Positions 33,452-42,749 of a stretch of 63,651 nt of DNA are shown piece after piece. Origin of the DNA: VGWB01 sp964480945. GTDB taxonomy: Bacteria > Bacteroidota > Ignavibacteria > UBA10030. The first letter of the stretch is position 1. Each line of letters starts with the position of its first letter. Under the pieces are notes generated by a model. That model was not told the DNA's origin, made no database searches, and saw nothing but the letters and a program-made list of their open reading frames with translations. The position numbers and the translations under genes are program-made. The stretch is taken from NCBI GenBank assembly GCA_964480945.1, contig CAYZRX010000010.1:1-63651 (forward strand). The letters run 5' to 3'.

Positions 33452-35851
33452 ATGCTCCTCAGCTATCTCAAGATTGCCATCCACAATTTGCTAAGACACA
33501 AAGGCTATACGCTGATCAACATCTGCGGCCTGGCAGTCGGAATCGCCTGCTTTCTTCTGATCTTATTGTATGTGAAAGACGAACTGGCGTACGATTCCTA
33601 CAACGCTGATGCAAATCGAATCTTCCGTGTGGTGAAGGATTTCGTCAACGACGACGGATCGCGCTTGCCCGACGCCACGACGCCCGCGCCACTAGCGCCT
33701 GCTCTGGCACGAGGTGTGCCCGGCATCGAGTCTACCGTCAGGATCTTTCCCCCGTGGGGATTCAAAACCCTCTTGAGCTATGGACGGAAGACGTTCTATG
33801 AAGAGAGCTTCCTGCGCGTCGACAGCTCGTTCTTCTCGATGTTCACCTTCCGGTTCCTGCGCGGCGAGCCTGCGTCCGCCCTTGCACGACCCCACTCCAT
33901 TGTCATCACAAAGAGCCTCGCATCAAAGTACTTCGGAACCGACGATCCCCTCGGCAAGACGATGCTCTTCGACGGACGCTTTCCTCTCCAGGTCACGGGT
34001 GTCATTGAGGACGTGCCGAAGCAATCTCATTTCAGATTCAACTTCTTGATCTCTATCCGGACCCTAGGCCCCAACTTTCAGAACGGCTACGGAATAGACT
34101 CAGACTGGGGACAGTACAACTACTATACGTACGTAAAGACGAAGCCGGGCATCTCGATCTCATCACTGGAGCCCAAGATCCAGGCCGTCTTCAAATCCAA
34201 CCAGCCACGGAACGACAACATTTTCTACACGCAGCCCCTTGCAGGCATCGACGGCATTCACCTGAACTCCCATCTCAAGTGGGAGCTTGAGCCGAACAGC
34301 GACAAGCTCTATATCTATGTCTTCCTGACGATAGCTCTGTTCGTGCTCTTCATCGCCGGCATCAACTATGTGAACTTGACGACGGCAAAATCCGCACTTC
34401 GCGCGCGCGAGGTCGGTGTGCGAAAGGTCGTGGGCGCGTTCCGAAGCGCCCTGGTCCTGCAATTCCTGTCGGAATCCGTCCTCCTCTCGCTGTTCGCTAC
34501 TCTCTTGGCCACTGGGATGACGGAGCTTGCGCTGCCTCTATTCAATTCCATTACACAGAAAGATCTCTCCCTTTTTTCGTCGAGCAGCGCCACGATCTGG
34601 CCGGTCATCCTGCTCGTCGGCATCGTGGTTGGATTGGCGGCCGGCCTGTACCCGTCGTTCGCGTTGTCCTCCTGGAGCGCCACCTCCATCCTGAGGAAGC
34701 TCCACTCGCCGCGAAGGAGCCCGTTCGATCTCCGAAAGGTTCTCGTCGTGTTTCAATTCACACTCTCTGTGATCCTCATCGTGGGCGTCATTGTTGTTCA
34801 GCGGCAAATGAATTTCATACAAACGGCGAAGCTCGGCTTTAACAAGGATCAGGTCGTCGTCGTTCGAAACGTCGGTGCGTTGCCACACTATGGCGAGGAA
34901 GTTCGCGCCGGCCTGGAGAAGGTTCCGGGAGTGCTGGAGATTGCTTCCTGTGACGGGATGATCGGGGGTCAGAACTGGACGAACACGCTCAGAGCGAAAG
35001 GCTCACAGAACGGGCAGCTCGTCAATTTCCTCAGCGTCGGATACGACTTTCTGGATGCGCTCGGCCTCGAGCTCAAAGAGGGGAGAAATTTCTCGCCGCT
35101 GTTTCCCTCCGATTCGATCGACGGGATCATCCTGAATGAGACCGCCGTCAAGCAACTCGGGATCCCTCAGCCGGTGATTGGGCAGCAGATCGTCTGGGCG
35201 GAGCGTCCGGACACGACGATCTACGTGAAAGTCGTGGGGGTTGTCAAGGACTTCCATTTCACATCACTCCGGCAGGAGATCAAACCGTTCGCCTTCGTGT
35301 TCACCCCCCGGCGCACATGGTTTTTCGCCGCGAAGCTCTCCGCAGGCGACATTCGACAGACGCTCGATGCGATAGAAACAACATGGGATGCCCTCGTCCC
35401 CGGCCGCCCGTTTGATTACTATTTCCTGGATGAGAGCATCAACAAGCTCTATCGATCGGAACAGAATTTCCAGACCGTCTTTTCATCGATGACGATGTTG
35501 AGCATCATGCTCGCCTGCCTCGGCCTGCTAGGACTTGCCGCGTTCACTGCCGAAGGAAGGACAAAGGAGATTGGAATCCGAAAAGTTCTCGGCTCTTCAG
35601 TGGGGGGCATCGTTGCCCTGTTGTCGAAAGATTTCCTGAAGCTCGTCGGCGTGGCCGTGCTGATCTCCTGGCCGGTCGCATGGTTCGTTATGAGGATGTG
35701 GCTGCAGGATTTTGCCTATCGCGTTGAGCTGGGCTGGTGGGCGTTCATCCTCGCGGGCCTGATTGCAGTGGTGATCGCGTTGCTCACGGTGAGCACCCAG
35801 GCTGTCAGGGCCGCGGCGGCAAACCCCGTGGAAGCATTGAGATACGAGTAG
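33452..35851 (+). CDS. FtsX/MacB-type ABC permease P3
   Basis: 799 aa. TM1 is INICGLAVGIACFLLILLYV. Module 1 has AREVGVRKVVGAFRSA and module 2 has GRTKEIGIRKVLGSSV. It ends AAANPVEALRYE. Subfamily with P4, P10 and P12 (TTPAPLAPALARGVPGIESTVR; FPSDSIDGIILNETAVKQLG). The frame is open to 33344, but ATG 33452 fits GGAGG at 33440-33444. Its leader (acgctggaggcatgtcgATG) is almost the same as that of P9 although the proteins belong to different subfamilies. Its stop codon lies in a perfect 12-bp inverted repeat. Confidence 0.94.
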   Translation: MLLSYLKIAIHNLLRHKGYTLINICGLAVGIACFLLILLYVKDELAYDSYNADANRIFRVVKDFVNDDGSRLPDATTPAPLAPALARGVPGIESTVRIFPPWGFKTLLSYGRKTFYEESFLRVDSSFFSMFTFRFLRGEPASALARPHSIVITKSLASKYFGTDDPLGKTMLFDGRFPLQVTGVIEDVPKQSHFRFNFLISIRTLGPNFQNGYGIDSDWGQYNYYTYVKTKPGISISSLEPKIQAVFKSNQPRNDNIFYTQPLAGIDGIHLNSHLKWELEPNSDKLYIYVFLTIALFVLFIAGINYVNLTTAKSALRAREVGVRKVVGAFRSALVLQFLSESVLLSLFATLLATGMTELALPLFNSITQKDLSLFSSSSATIWPVILLVGIVVGLAAGLYPSFALSSWSATSILRKLHSPRRSPFDLRKVLVVFQFTLSVILIVGVIVVQRQMNFIQTAKLGFNKDQVVVVRNVGALPHYGEEVRAGLEKVPGVLEIASCDGMIGGQNWTNTLRAKGSQNGQLVNFLSVGYDFLDALGLELKEGRNFSPLFPSDSIDGIILNETAVKQLGIPQPVIGQQIVWAERPDTTIYVKVVGVVKDFHFTSLRQEIKPFAFVFTPRRTWFFAAKLSAGDIRQTLDAIETTWDALVPGRPFDYYFLDESINKLYRSEQNFQTVFSSMTMLSIMLACLGLLGLAAFTAEGRTKEIGIRKVLGSSVGGIVALLSKDFLKLVGVAVLISWPVAWFVMRMWLQDFAYRVELGWWAFILAGLIAVVIALLTVSTQAVRAAAANPVEALRYE

Positions 35852-35862
35852 TATCTCAATGC
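35834..35862. repeat. Perfect inverted repeat spanning the P3 stop codon
   Basis: GCATTGAGATAC (35834-35845), loop GAGTA, GTATCTCAATGC (35851-35862): a perfect 12-bp stem. The left arm encodes A-L-R-Y of the conserved ending, and the TAG stop straddles loop and right arm. The same left arm occurs at the ends of P8 and P9, with a 10/12 right arm after P8. It could stabilise the mRNA 3' end, attenuate read-through, or mark a recombination scar. Confidence 0.75.
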
Positions 35863-35882
35863 GAAGATCTCGAGTTATCGGG

Positions 35883-35915
35883 ATTGAGGCCCTTCGTTAC
35901 GAGTAGTGAAGGGCC
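35883..35915 (+). repeat. Ghost permease C-terminus 1 in the P3-P4 spacer
   Basis: ATT GAG GCC CTT CGT TAC GAG TAG encodes I-E-A-L-R-Y-E-stop, 31 bp after the real P3 stop. Its stop codon is also enclosed by a palindrome, GGCCCTTC (35888-35895) and GAAGGGCC (35908-35915). Nothing permease-like precedes it. Confidence 0.65.
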
Positions 35916-35933
35916 GAAATCCCGCGGCGCGGG

Positions 35934-35961
35934 ATCGAATCGTTGGGATACGAATGGTATC
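35934..35961 (+). repeat. Ghost permease C-terminus 2 in the P3-P4 spacer
   Basis: ATC GAA TCG TTG GGA TAC GAA TGG reads I-E-S-L-G-Y-E-W, a decayed copy of the permease ending without a stop codon. It again carries the inverted GATAC-gaatg-GTATC core, like the end of P3. Two ghosts in one 163-bp spacer suggest more than one lost gene copy or repeated insertion of a small palindromic unit. Confidence 0.5.
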
Positions 35962-36014
35962 TCGTACGAAATTACTCAATCAGCAAATATTACCTCTTTG
36001 ACCTAGGGTGCTCT

Positions 36015-38459
36015 ATGTTCATCAACTATCTCAAAATCGCCGTTCGCAATCTCCTTCGCCACAAAGGCTATTCTCTCCTCAACATCGCCGGACTTGCGAT
36101 CGGGATGGCGTGCTGCATCCTGATCCTGCTCTATGTGCGGGACGAATTGTCGTACGATCGTTACAACACAAAGGCCGACCGAATCTACCGGGTGGCCTCG
36201 GACATCAATTTCGGCGGGAAGCATATCCAGATCGCGGTGGCACCCGCGCCGCTGGCCGAAGCCCTTGTCCGTGACCTTCCTGAGGTGGAGGGAGCAGTAC
36301 GATTTCGCACGCAGGGATCATTTCTCGCAAGAAAGGAGGCGGGCCGCAATTTCAAGGAGGACGGGGTCGTCTTTACCGATAATTCCCTGTTCCACATCTT
36401 CACGATTCCCCTTCTTGAAGGGGATGCCCGGAATGCTCTCGCCGCCCCGTATACAATCGTGCTGAGCAAATCGACTGCCGAAAAGTACTTCGGGAGCCAA
36501 AACGCGGTCGGTCAATCGCTTGTGCTGGACGACAAGGATGTCTACAAGGTCACGGGCGTCTATGAGGACATCCCGCAAACGAGTCATTTCCATTTCGATA
36601 TGATTGCGTCCCTCGTCACCTTGGACGAGAGTCGAGGCACCATGTGGACCAGCAACGACTTCCAAACGTATTTCCTGCTCAAGCAAGGGGCTTCGCCTGC
36701 GGCTCTCGAGGCGAAATTCCCTGCGCTCATCAGAAAATATCTGGGCCCTGAGGTTCAACAAATGTTCGGAAGCAGCTTCGATGAGCTCCTGGCGAAGGGC
36801 AACAGCATCCGCTATTTCCTTCAGCCCCTGACGGATATTCACCTGCATTCGGACCTCGAAGTCGAATTCGAACCCAACGGAAGCGCGAGCTCGGTGTATT
36901 TGTTCTCAGCCATCGCGTTCTTTATCCTGCTCATCGCGTGCATTAATTTCATGAACCTTGCCACGGCCCGTTCTGCAACGCGCGCGAAGGAGGTCAGCAT
37001 TCGCAAAGTGCTCGGGTCGGATCGGCTCCGGCTGATGCTCCAGTTTCTGGCTGAGTCGGTCTTTGTCACCCTCATGGCCATGATCGTGTCGATCGGTCTG
37101 GTGGAGCTCATGGTGCCATCGTTCAATGCGCTGAGCGGAAAGGACGTCGCCCTCCACTTTTTCAACGACAGCTCCCTCCTCCTTCTCCTTGGCGGGATGA
37201 CCCTTTTCGTGGGTGTTCTTGCCGGAAGCTATCCTGCGTTTGTGCTCTCGGCATTCACTCCCCTCAACACACTCAAGAGCCGGGTGCAGCCCGGGTCCGC
37301 GTCCGTCCGGCTCCGAAGCGTTCTGGTCGTGTTCCAGTTTGTCGCATCGGTTGCCCTCATCGCCGCGACGCTCATTATTCATTCGCAGCTGCGGTATATC
37401 CAAGGGAAGAAACTCGGGTTCAACAAGGAACAGGTTATTGTCATCCAGGATGCATACGCACTTGGGAACAGTCTCAACTCGTTTGAGAATGACGCCCTGC
37501 GCAATCCGGCCGTTGTTGATGCGACCGTTTCAAGCTACCTGCCGGTCCCCTCCGGTCGAAGCGATACGAACTTCTGGCCGGAGGGCGAATCGCCGGGAGA
37601 ACATTCCGTTTCCATGCAGATCTGGACGACGGACTACGGGTACCTCAACACCATGGGTATGGAGCTGGTGAGAGGCCGGGATTTCTCGAAGTCGTTCGGG
37701 TCCGATTCAACGGCTGTGATTCTCAATGAACGTGCTGTGAAACTGTTTGGCTTTGCCGACCCGATCGGCAAAACGATCCAAACGTGGGCGTGGGATCCAA
37801 GGACGGGCGAACCGGATACAAAGAGGGCCATCAAGTATACGATTATCGGCGTCGCGAGGGACTTCCATTTTGAGTCTATGAAAGATCGGATCGGTGCTCT
37901 CGGGATACGCCTCGGCAGGAGCTCCGGCCTGATCTCGTTCCGCTTCAAAACCGCTGATGTGAGCGGACTGATCGGATTCCTTCGCAAGGAGTGGGAGAAA
38001 TTCGGGCCGAATCAGCCCTTCGGCTATTTCTTCCTCGATGACCGATTTGCCGCGATGTACAAGTCCGAGCAGCGGATGGGAGACATTTTCAACGCCTCTG
38101 CGCTCCTGGCGATCTTCACCGCGTGTCTCGGTCTGTACGGGCTTGCGGCCTTTACGGCGCAGCAAAGGACGAAAGAGATCGGGATTCGTAAGGTGCTCGG
38201 CGCGAGCGTCCCCGACCTCATCGCCTTGTTAACTCGTGAGTTCGTCCCCCTCGTGCTGCTTGCGAACCTTATCGCTTGGCCGCTGGCGTACTACGTCATG
38301 AGCCAGTGGCTTCAGGAATTTGCGTACAGGATCAGCATCGGCCTGGGATCGTTCGTGCTGGCCGGAGCAGTAGCGCTCCTCATCGCCCTGCTGACCGTGA
38401 GCTACCAGGCGGCGAAGGCCGCGACCGCAAATCCTGTGGACGCGCTGAAGTATGAGTAA
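36015..38459 (+). CDS. FtsX/MacB-type ABC permease P4
   Basis: 814 aa. TM1 is LNIAGLAIGMACCILILLYV. Module 1 motif AKEVSIRKVLGSDRLR, module 2 motif QQRTKEIGIRKVLGASV. It ends ATANPVDALKYE (Asp and Lys variants of the common tail). Subfamily P3/P4/P10/P12 (VAPAPLAEALVRDLPEVEGAVR; FGSDSTAVILNERAVKLFG). The second periplasmic domain has an insertion with WAWDPRTGEPDTKRAIKYT before the usual IIGVARDFHF. The ATG at 36015, after AGGGTG, is chosen over 35943 because the upstream extension is the ghost sequence. P5 follows after only 24 bp. Confidence 0.94.
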   Translation: MFINYLKIAVRNLLRHKGYSLLNIAGLAIGMACCILILLYVRDELSYDRYNTKADRIYRVASDINFGGKHIQIAVAPAPLAEALVRDLPEVEGAVRFRTQGSFLARKEAGRNFKEDGVVFTDNSLFHIFTIPLLEGDARNALAAPYTIVLSKSTAEKYFGSQNAVGQSLVLDDKDVYKVTGVYEDIPQTSHFHFDMIASLVTLDESRGTMWTSNDFQTYFLLKQGASPAALEAKFPALIRKYLGPEVQQMFGSSFDELLAKGNSIRYFLQPLTDIHLHSDLEVEFEPNGSASSVYLFSAIAFFILLIACINFMNLATARSATRAKEVSIRKVLGSDRLRLMLQFLAESVFVTLMAMIVSIGLVELMVPSFNALSGKDVALHFFNDSSLLLLLGGMTLFVGVLAGSYPAFVLSAFTPLNTLKSRVQPGSASVRLRSVLVVFQFVASVALIAATLIIHSQLRYIQGKKLGFNKEQVIVIQDAYALGNSLNSFENDALRNPAVVDATVSSYLPVPSGRSDTNFWPEGESPGEHSVSMQIWTTDYGYLNTMGMELVRGRDFSKSFGSDSTAVILNERAVKLFGFADPIGKTIQTWAWDPRTGEPDTKRAIKYTIIGVARDFHFESMKDRIGALGIRLGRSSGLISFRFKTADVSGLIGFLRKEWEKFGPNQPFGYFFLDDRFAAMYKSEQRMGDIFNASALLAIFTACLGLYGLAAFTAQQRTKEIGIRKVLGASVPDLIALLTREFVPLVLLANLIAWPLAYYVMSQWLQEFAYRISIGLGSFVLAGAVALLIALLTVSYQAAKAATANPVDALKYE

Positions 38460-38483
38460 TTATTCCTTGGAAAGGCATATCCC

Positions 38484-40817
38484 ATGCTGATGAGTTATTT
38501 GAGAATAGGATTGAGAAATATTCTGCGGCACAAAGGATATTCCTTTATCAACATCCTCGGACTCTCGGTTGGGATGACGTGCACAATTCTCATCCTGTTA
38601 TGGGTTCAGGATGAATTGAGCTATGACAACTTCCATAAGAATGGGAAGGACATTTACTTGGTAACGGTAGAAATGGGAGGAAATGTCTGGGATAAGAGCC
38701 CCTGGGCACTCAATGCAATCTTGAGAAAGGATTATCCGGAAGTTGAAAAAACAAGCTGGTTCTCTCGAAAATCGGTGAGCGCCCGACACGGAACAAACTG
38801 TTTCGGCGAAAATGTTGCCCTCGTGTCCCCGGAATTTTTTGACATGTTCACGTTCCCGTTTGCAGAGGGGAACCCTTCCACAGCCTTAACAGGTGCAAAT
38901 TCTCTGATCATATCAAAGCGAGCGGCTGTCAAGTATTTCGGTGATGAAGATCCTCTGGGCAAAGTGATCAGCTTGGATAATCGCTTTGACCTGACCGTCA
39001 CCGGAGTGATGGAAAATGTGCCAACCAACTCTCACATGCAATTCGATCTTGTGGCGAGACCTGACGTTTTCTTCGGCAAGGCGCGATTGCAGTCCTGGAT
39101 CATCGACTGCTCCTCATATGTTCTACTTTCTCACAGCTCGGACTATAAGGCGGTCGTCCGCAAGATATCGAATGCGATAAATGAGAATGACAATGGAGAG
39201 TGGAAAGAAGAACAGCCTCACGTCGCGCTCCAACCGCTTAAGGATATTCACCTTTATGCCCTTAGAGGGACAGACCCAATTACCAATGTCCGTATTTTTT
39301 CTGCTATTGCCGTAGTTGTCCTGCTTATCGCATGCATCAACTTCATGAATCTCTCGACTGCCCGGTCAGCGAGCAGAGCGAAAGAGATCGGGATGAGAAA
39401 AGTTGTTGGCGCGAAGAGGTCGGATGTGATAGCCCAATTCTTCGTCGAATCAATCATGCTGTCGTTCTTAGCTCTGTGTGTTGCCATTGTCATGGTCGAT
39501 CTCTTACTGCCAGCATTTAATACCCTTGCAGAGAAACAGCTTTCATTCAATCTCCCGGGCAACAGTTCCATCGTCATTCAATTGATTTGTATTGCACTTC
39601 TCACCGGAATGATCTCGGGCACATACCCTTCGCTCTACCTCTCTTCTTTTCAACCGCCAGCAATCATGAAGAGCTCCACTGCTGTAGGGGGGAAAAGCCA
39701 CCTCCTAAGACGGGGACTCATCATACTGCAATTTGGGGCTGTAGTGATTCTGATGACATCGACGTTTGTCATACTGCAACAGATCAGTTACATGAAAACA
39801 AAAGACCTTGGTTTTGACCGTGACAACATTGTCACGATGAAGATGGATAACAACTTGTTGAGCAAATATGAAACACTCAAACAAGAGCTACTCAAGAACA
39901 AAGATATCGTGAATGTTTCTGCAGCTTCGAGTTTACCGCTAGATACCGATAATAGTAGTGGTGTCTCTTGGGAGGGACTTGGGCCTGGCAGGAGTGAACT
40001 GATGAACTTTGTCTGTGTGGATTATGATTACTTCGAAACATTCAATATGAAGATGAAGTACGGAAGGAGTTTCTCGCGTGAATACCCCTCAGATGGTGAA
40101 AATTACATCATCAATGAGACTGCCTTGAAGATGATCGGGTACAAGGAACCGATCGGAAAAACGGCGGCCTTGGCTCAGCACGCCCCCGCTCCCATCGTCG
40201 GTGTTGTGAAAGATTTCCATGGGACTTCTCTTCATAATGTCATAAGACCCACGATCTTTTTCACGTATAGGTTTGCCAGCAAACGTAATTTGTTCATAAA
40301 AATCAATCAGGCAAGTACTCCAGCGACAATTCAATTCGCGAAAAACATTGTCAATACGCTATCTCCCAATTCTGTTTTCGATTTCAGATTCATAGATGAC
40401 GAATTTGATAGGATGTACCAAAAGGAAACGATCCTAAGAAACCTGTTCGAGTGCTTCGCTCTCCTTGCAGTCTTCGTTTCTTGTCTTGGCCTGTTCGGTT
40501 TGGCCTCCTTCTTGGCGCAACAGCGAACGAAAGAACTTGCCATCCGGAAAGCTCTTGGTGCCTCCACATCGGGCGTTACGGTAATGCTGTCAAAAGAGTT
40601 TGTCGGGTTGGTGGTACTTGCCAATGTGATCGCATGGCCAATTGCGTATGTCCTCATGAACAGATGGTTGGCCGATTACGCCTACAGGATTTCCATTGAA
40701 GCTTGGATCTTCCCCGGCATAGGGGCAGTCACGCTGCTTATTGCCTTGCTGACGGTGAGTTACCAGGCGATAAAGGCCGCGACGGCAAATCCGGTCGAGA
40801 GTTTGCGATATGAATGA
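38484..40817 (+). CDS. FtsX/MacB-type ABC permease P5
   Basis: 777 aa, the shortest of the twelve. TM1 is INILGLSVGMTCTILILLWV. Module 1 has AKEIGMRKVVGAKRSD and module 2 has QRTKELAIRKALGAST. Tail ATANPVESLRYE. It shares VSWEGLGPGRSE and GRSFSREYPSDG with P2 and P6. Codon use is visibly AT-richer than in P1-P4 (frequent AAA, AAT, GAT), a change that starts at this gene and continues through the esterase and P6. The ATG at 38484 has GGAAAGG 8 bases upstream; a second ATG lies two codons later. Confidence 0.95.
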   Translation: MLMSYLRIGLRNILRHKGYSFINILGLSVGMTCTILILLWVQDELSYDNFHKNGKDIYLVTVEMGGNVWDKSPWALNAILRKDYPEVEKTSWFSRKSVSARHGTNCFGENVALVSPEFFDMFTFPFAEGNPSTALTGANSLIISKRAAVKYFGDEDPLGKVISLDNRFDLTVTGVMENVPTNSHMQFDLVARPDVFFGKARLQSWIIDCSSYVLLSHSSDYKAVVRKISNAINENDNGEWKEEQPHVALQPLKDIHLYALRGTDPITNVRIFSAIAVVVLLIACINFMNLSTARSASRAKEIGMRKVVGAKRSDVIAQFFVESIMLSFLALCVAIVMVDLLLPAFNTLAEKQLSFNLPGNSSIVIQLICIALLTGMISGTYPSLYLSSFQPPAIMKSSTAVGGKSHLLRRGLIILQFGAVVILMTSTFVILQQISYMKTKDLGFDRDNIVTMKMDNNLLSKYETLKQELLKNKDIVNVSAASSLPLDTDNSSGVSWEGLGPGRSELMNFVCVDYDYFETFNMKMKYGRSFSREYPSDGENYIINETALKMIGYKEPIGKTAALAQHAPAPIVGVVKDFHGTSLHNVIRPTIFFTYRFASKRNLFIKINQASTPATIQFAKNIVNTLSPNSVFDFRFIDDEFDRMYQKETILRNLFECFALLAVFVSCLGLFGLASFLAQQRTKELAIRKALGASTSGVTVMLSKEFVGLVVLANVIAWPIAYVLMNRWLADYAYRISIEAWIFPGIGAVTLLIALLTVSYQAIKAATANPVESLRYE

Positions 40818-41031
40818 TGTATCTATGTACTTCGTGAGGCTGCGATTCTTACTTCAAACATGTGGATTAGTTATGACTGCCTTCTACAGAAGGCAATGTT
40901 CAGGATAGACTTCATCTTGGTTTCGGATGATTCTAGCAGGGATATTAGACCAGAAATCCGTACTGCAGATTCGACTCTTGTTAAACGAAGTAAACCTCGT
41001 CTTTCGCCAATTATTGAAAAGAACTGAAATC

Positions 41032-42546
41032 ATGAAGAAAGCCATTGTATCATCTTCTTTGACCTTGATCCTACTCTTCATTTCACAGGTCTTCTGCGTC
41101 GTCTACGCACAGGAACATCCTGCAATAAGTGATTCGATCTACTCCAGTGCTTTAAAAGAAGAACGATCGCTCAAGATCCTATTGCCCGAAGCTTATAAGC
41201 CCGGATCGACCGACAAATATGAAGTGATCTATGTAACGGACGGAGAGTGGGCAACGGATCTCTTTTCATTTATTTACAAATTCGCGCAAGGTGAAAACTA
41301 TGTCCCTCCTGCAATAATCGTAGGGATTCCAAACAAATACATTGACAAAGCAAACCAGCGCGACAGGGATTTCTTACCGGTACATGTTCCTCAGCCTACA
41401 ATATCAGGTGGAGCCGATAATTTCCTTTCCTTCATGAAAAACGAATTGATCCCCTATATCGACGACAAATACCCAACGAATGGAACCAATTCGATTTATG
41501 GACATTCGTATGGCGGTGTGTTTGTCTTGTATGTGCTGCTCACTGAGCCGCAAGTATTTGAATCATATTACGCGACCGATCCACCGTTCAGGTGGAATAA
41601 TGACTATCTGATCAAGATGGCAGGCGAAAAATTGGATCATCTGCCATCAGATAAGTGTTTTTGGATCGCCGGTAGATCAGAAAATCAGGACATTGGTCGT
41701 CTAGATTCGCTTCTTCAGCTTAAGGCGCCAAGAAACCTGCATTGGAAAGTGGTTACCTATCCGAATGAGAAACATAATTCCGTAAGGCTAAAAGCAATGT
41801 ACGACGGAATAAAGTTCGTTCATTCAGGTTTTTCGAATGCTCCTCTCATTTTTCATCCGATGAATGGGATTCTCTTAAAAGACAAACCAATCTCGATCTA
41901 CGTAGATCAAGGTTACCCCGAGCTCAGGTATACCGTTGATGGTACGGAGCCAGACAGGGCATCGAAAAAAGCTGATCCAATCTTCACAATAACAGGCCCG
42001 GCTCAATTAGTCATGAAATCGTTTTCAAACAGCGGGAAATATGACAAAACGGCTAAAGGCAATTTTGAATTAGGCGAAGCACTTCCCTCAGTTCCAAGAC
42101 CCAAAAAGACTAACTCGGGAGGTCTGAAGTATTCATATTACGAAGGGAGTTGGGAGAGACTGCCCGATTTCAGGAAACTGAAACCTGTTAAGACCGGCGT
42201 TGCTGATAGCGCTTTTGATATCAGTGAACTCCCGAGAAAGACCAATTTTGGATGTCTGTTTGAAGGCTACTTCGAGATTGTAAAGGATGGTTATTATCTT
42301 TTTGCCCTTGTTTCAAATGACGGCTCAAAGCTCTTCCTCGCAGACAAACTGATCATAGATAATGATGGCGTTCATTCCACTGAAAGTATAAAATCATTTG
42401 TCCTTCCTCTGGAAAGAGGTTTTTATCCTGTTCGTCTTGAATACTTTCAGAAAGATGGAAGTAGCGTTCTCCGATTGTTCTACTTAGGCGGGGAAACCGA
42501 GAACGCATCAGGCTTTCCTTTTAAGTACCAGTACTATGAGGATTAG
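41032..42546 (+). CDS. Exported Fes/IroE-type esterase with PA14-like C-terminal domain
   Basis: A 504-aa protein with signal peptide MKKAIVSSSLTLILLFISQV (cleavage near VYAQ). Residues ~25-265 form an alpha/beta-hydrolase of the putative-esterase family, with KILLPEAYKPGSTDKYEVIYVTDG and the nucleophile elbow IYGHSYGGVFVL; the late His is probably in YPNEKHNSVRLK. A short Ig-like, chitobiase-C-type domain follows (YPELRYTVDGTEPD). A PA14-like domain ends the protein (YYEGSWERLPDF, GYFEIVKDGYYLFALVSNDGSKLFL). Relatives hydrolyse siderophore lactones or acyl esters. It is the only non-transport gene inside the permease array and shares the low-GC character of P5 and P6. The 214-bp leader holds no other gene. 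Confidence 0.85.
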   Translation: MKKAIVSSSLTLILLFISQVFCVVYAQEHPAISDSIYSSALKEERSLKILLPEAYKPGSTDKYEVIYVTDGEWATDLFSFIYKFAQGENYVPPAIIVGIPNKYIDKANQRDRDFLPVHVPQPTISGGADNFLSFMKNELIPYIDDKYPTNGTNSIYGHSYGGVFVLYVLLTEPQVFESYYATDPPFRWNNDYLIKMAGEKLDHLPSDKCFWIAGRSENQDIGRLDSLLQLKAPRNLHWKVVTYPNEKHNSVRLKAMYDGIKFVHSGFSNAPLIFHPMNGILLKDKPISIYVDQGYPELRYTVDGTEPDRASKKADPIFTITGPAQLVMKSFSNSGKYDKTAKGNFELGEALPSVPRPKKTNSGGLKYSYYEGSWERLPDFRKLKPVKTGVADSAFDISELPRKTNFGCLFEGYFEIVKDGYYLFALVSNDGSKLFLADKLIIDNDGVHSTESIKSFVLPLERGFYPVRLEYFQKDGSSVLRLFYLGGETENASGFPFKYQYYED

Positions 42547-42685
42547 ATGTAATCTTCTGTGTGGTCTTCAGGTTCTCGGAGGTACCAATACATTCGGTGA
42601 GCAAGATACCCAACGGTTGAGAACTTGAAAGACGAAGGAAAAGGTGAGCACGCCTGCGTGTTGCAGGCAGGGAGATGGTAGGCTG

Positions 42686-42723
42686 GAGACCAAAAAGAAA
42701 ATCGATTTTCTTTCTTCGGTCTC
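42686..42723. terminator. Large hairpin between the esterase and P6
   Basis: GAGACC...GGTCTC (outer arms) encloses a perfect AAAGAAAATC/GATTTTCTTT palindrome (42694-42713). Just upstream, GCCTGC-gtgtt-GCAGGC forms another stem. These lie 140-180 bp past the esterase stop and 27-64 bp before the P6 start. They may separate the esterase transcript from that of P6 or act as an operator; which one cannot be told. Confidence 0.45.
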
Positions 42724-42749
42724 TGGTATCCAGTCAGTAAGGAGAAACC

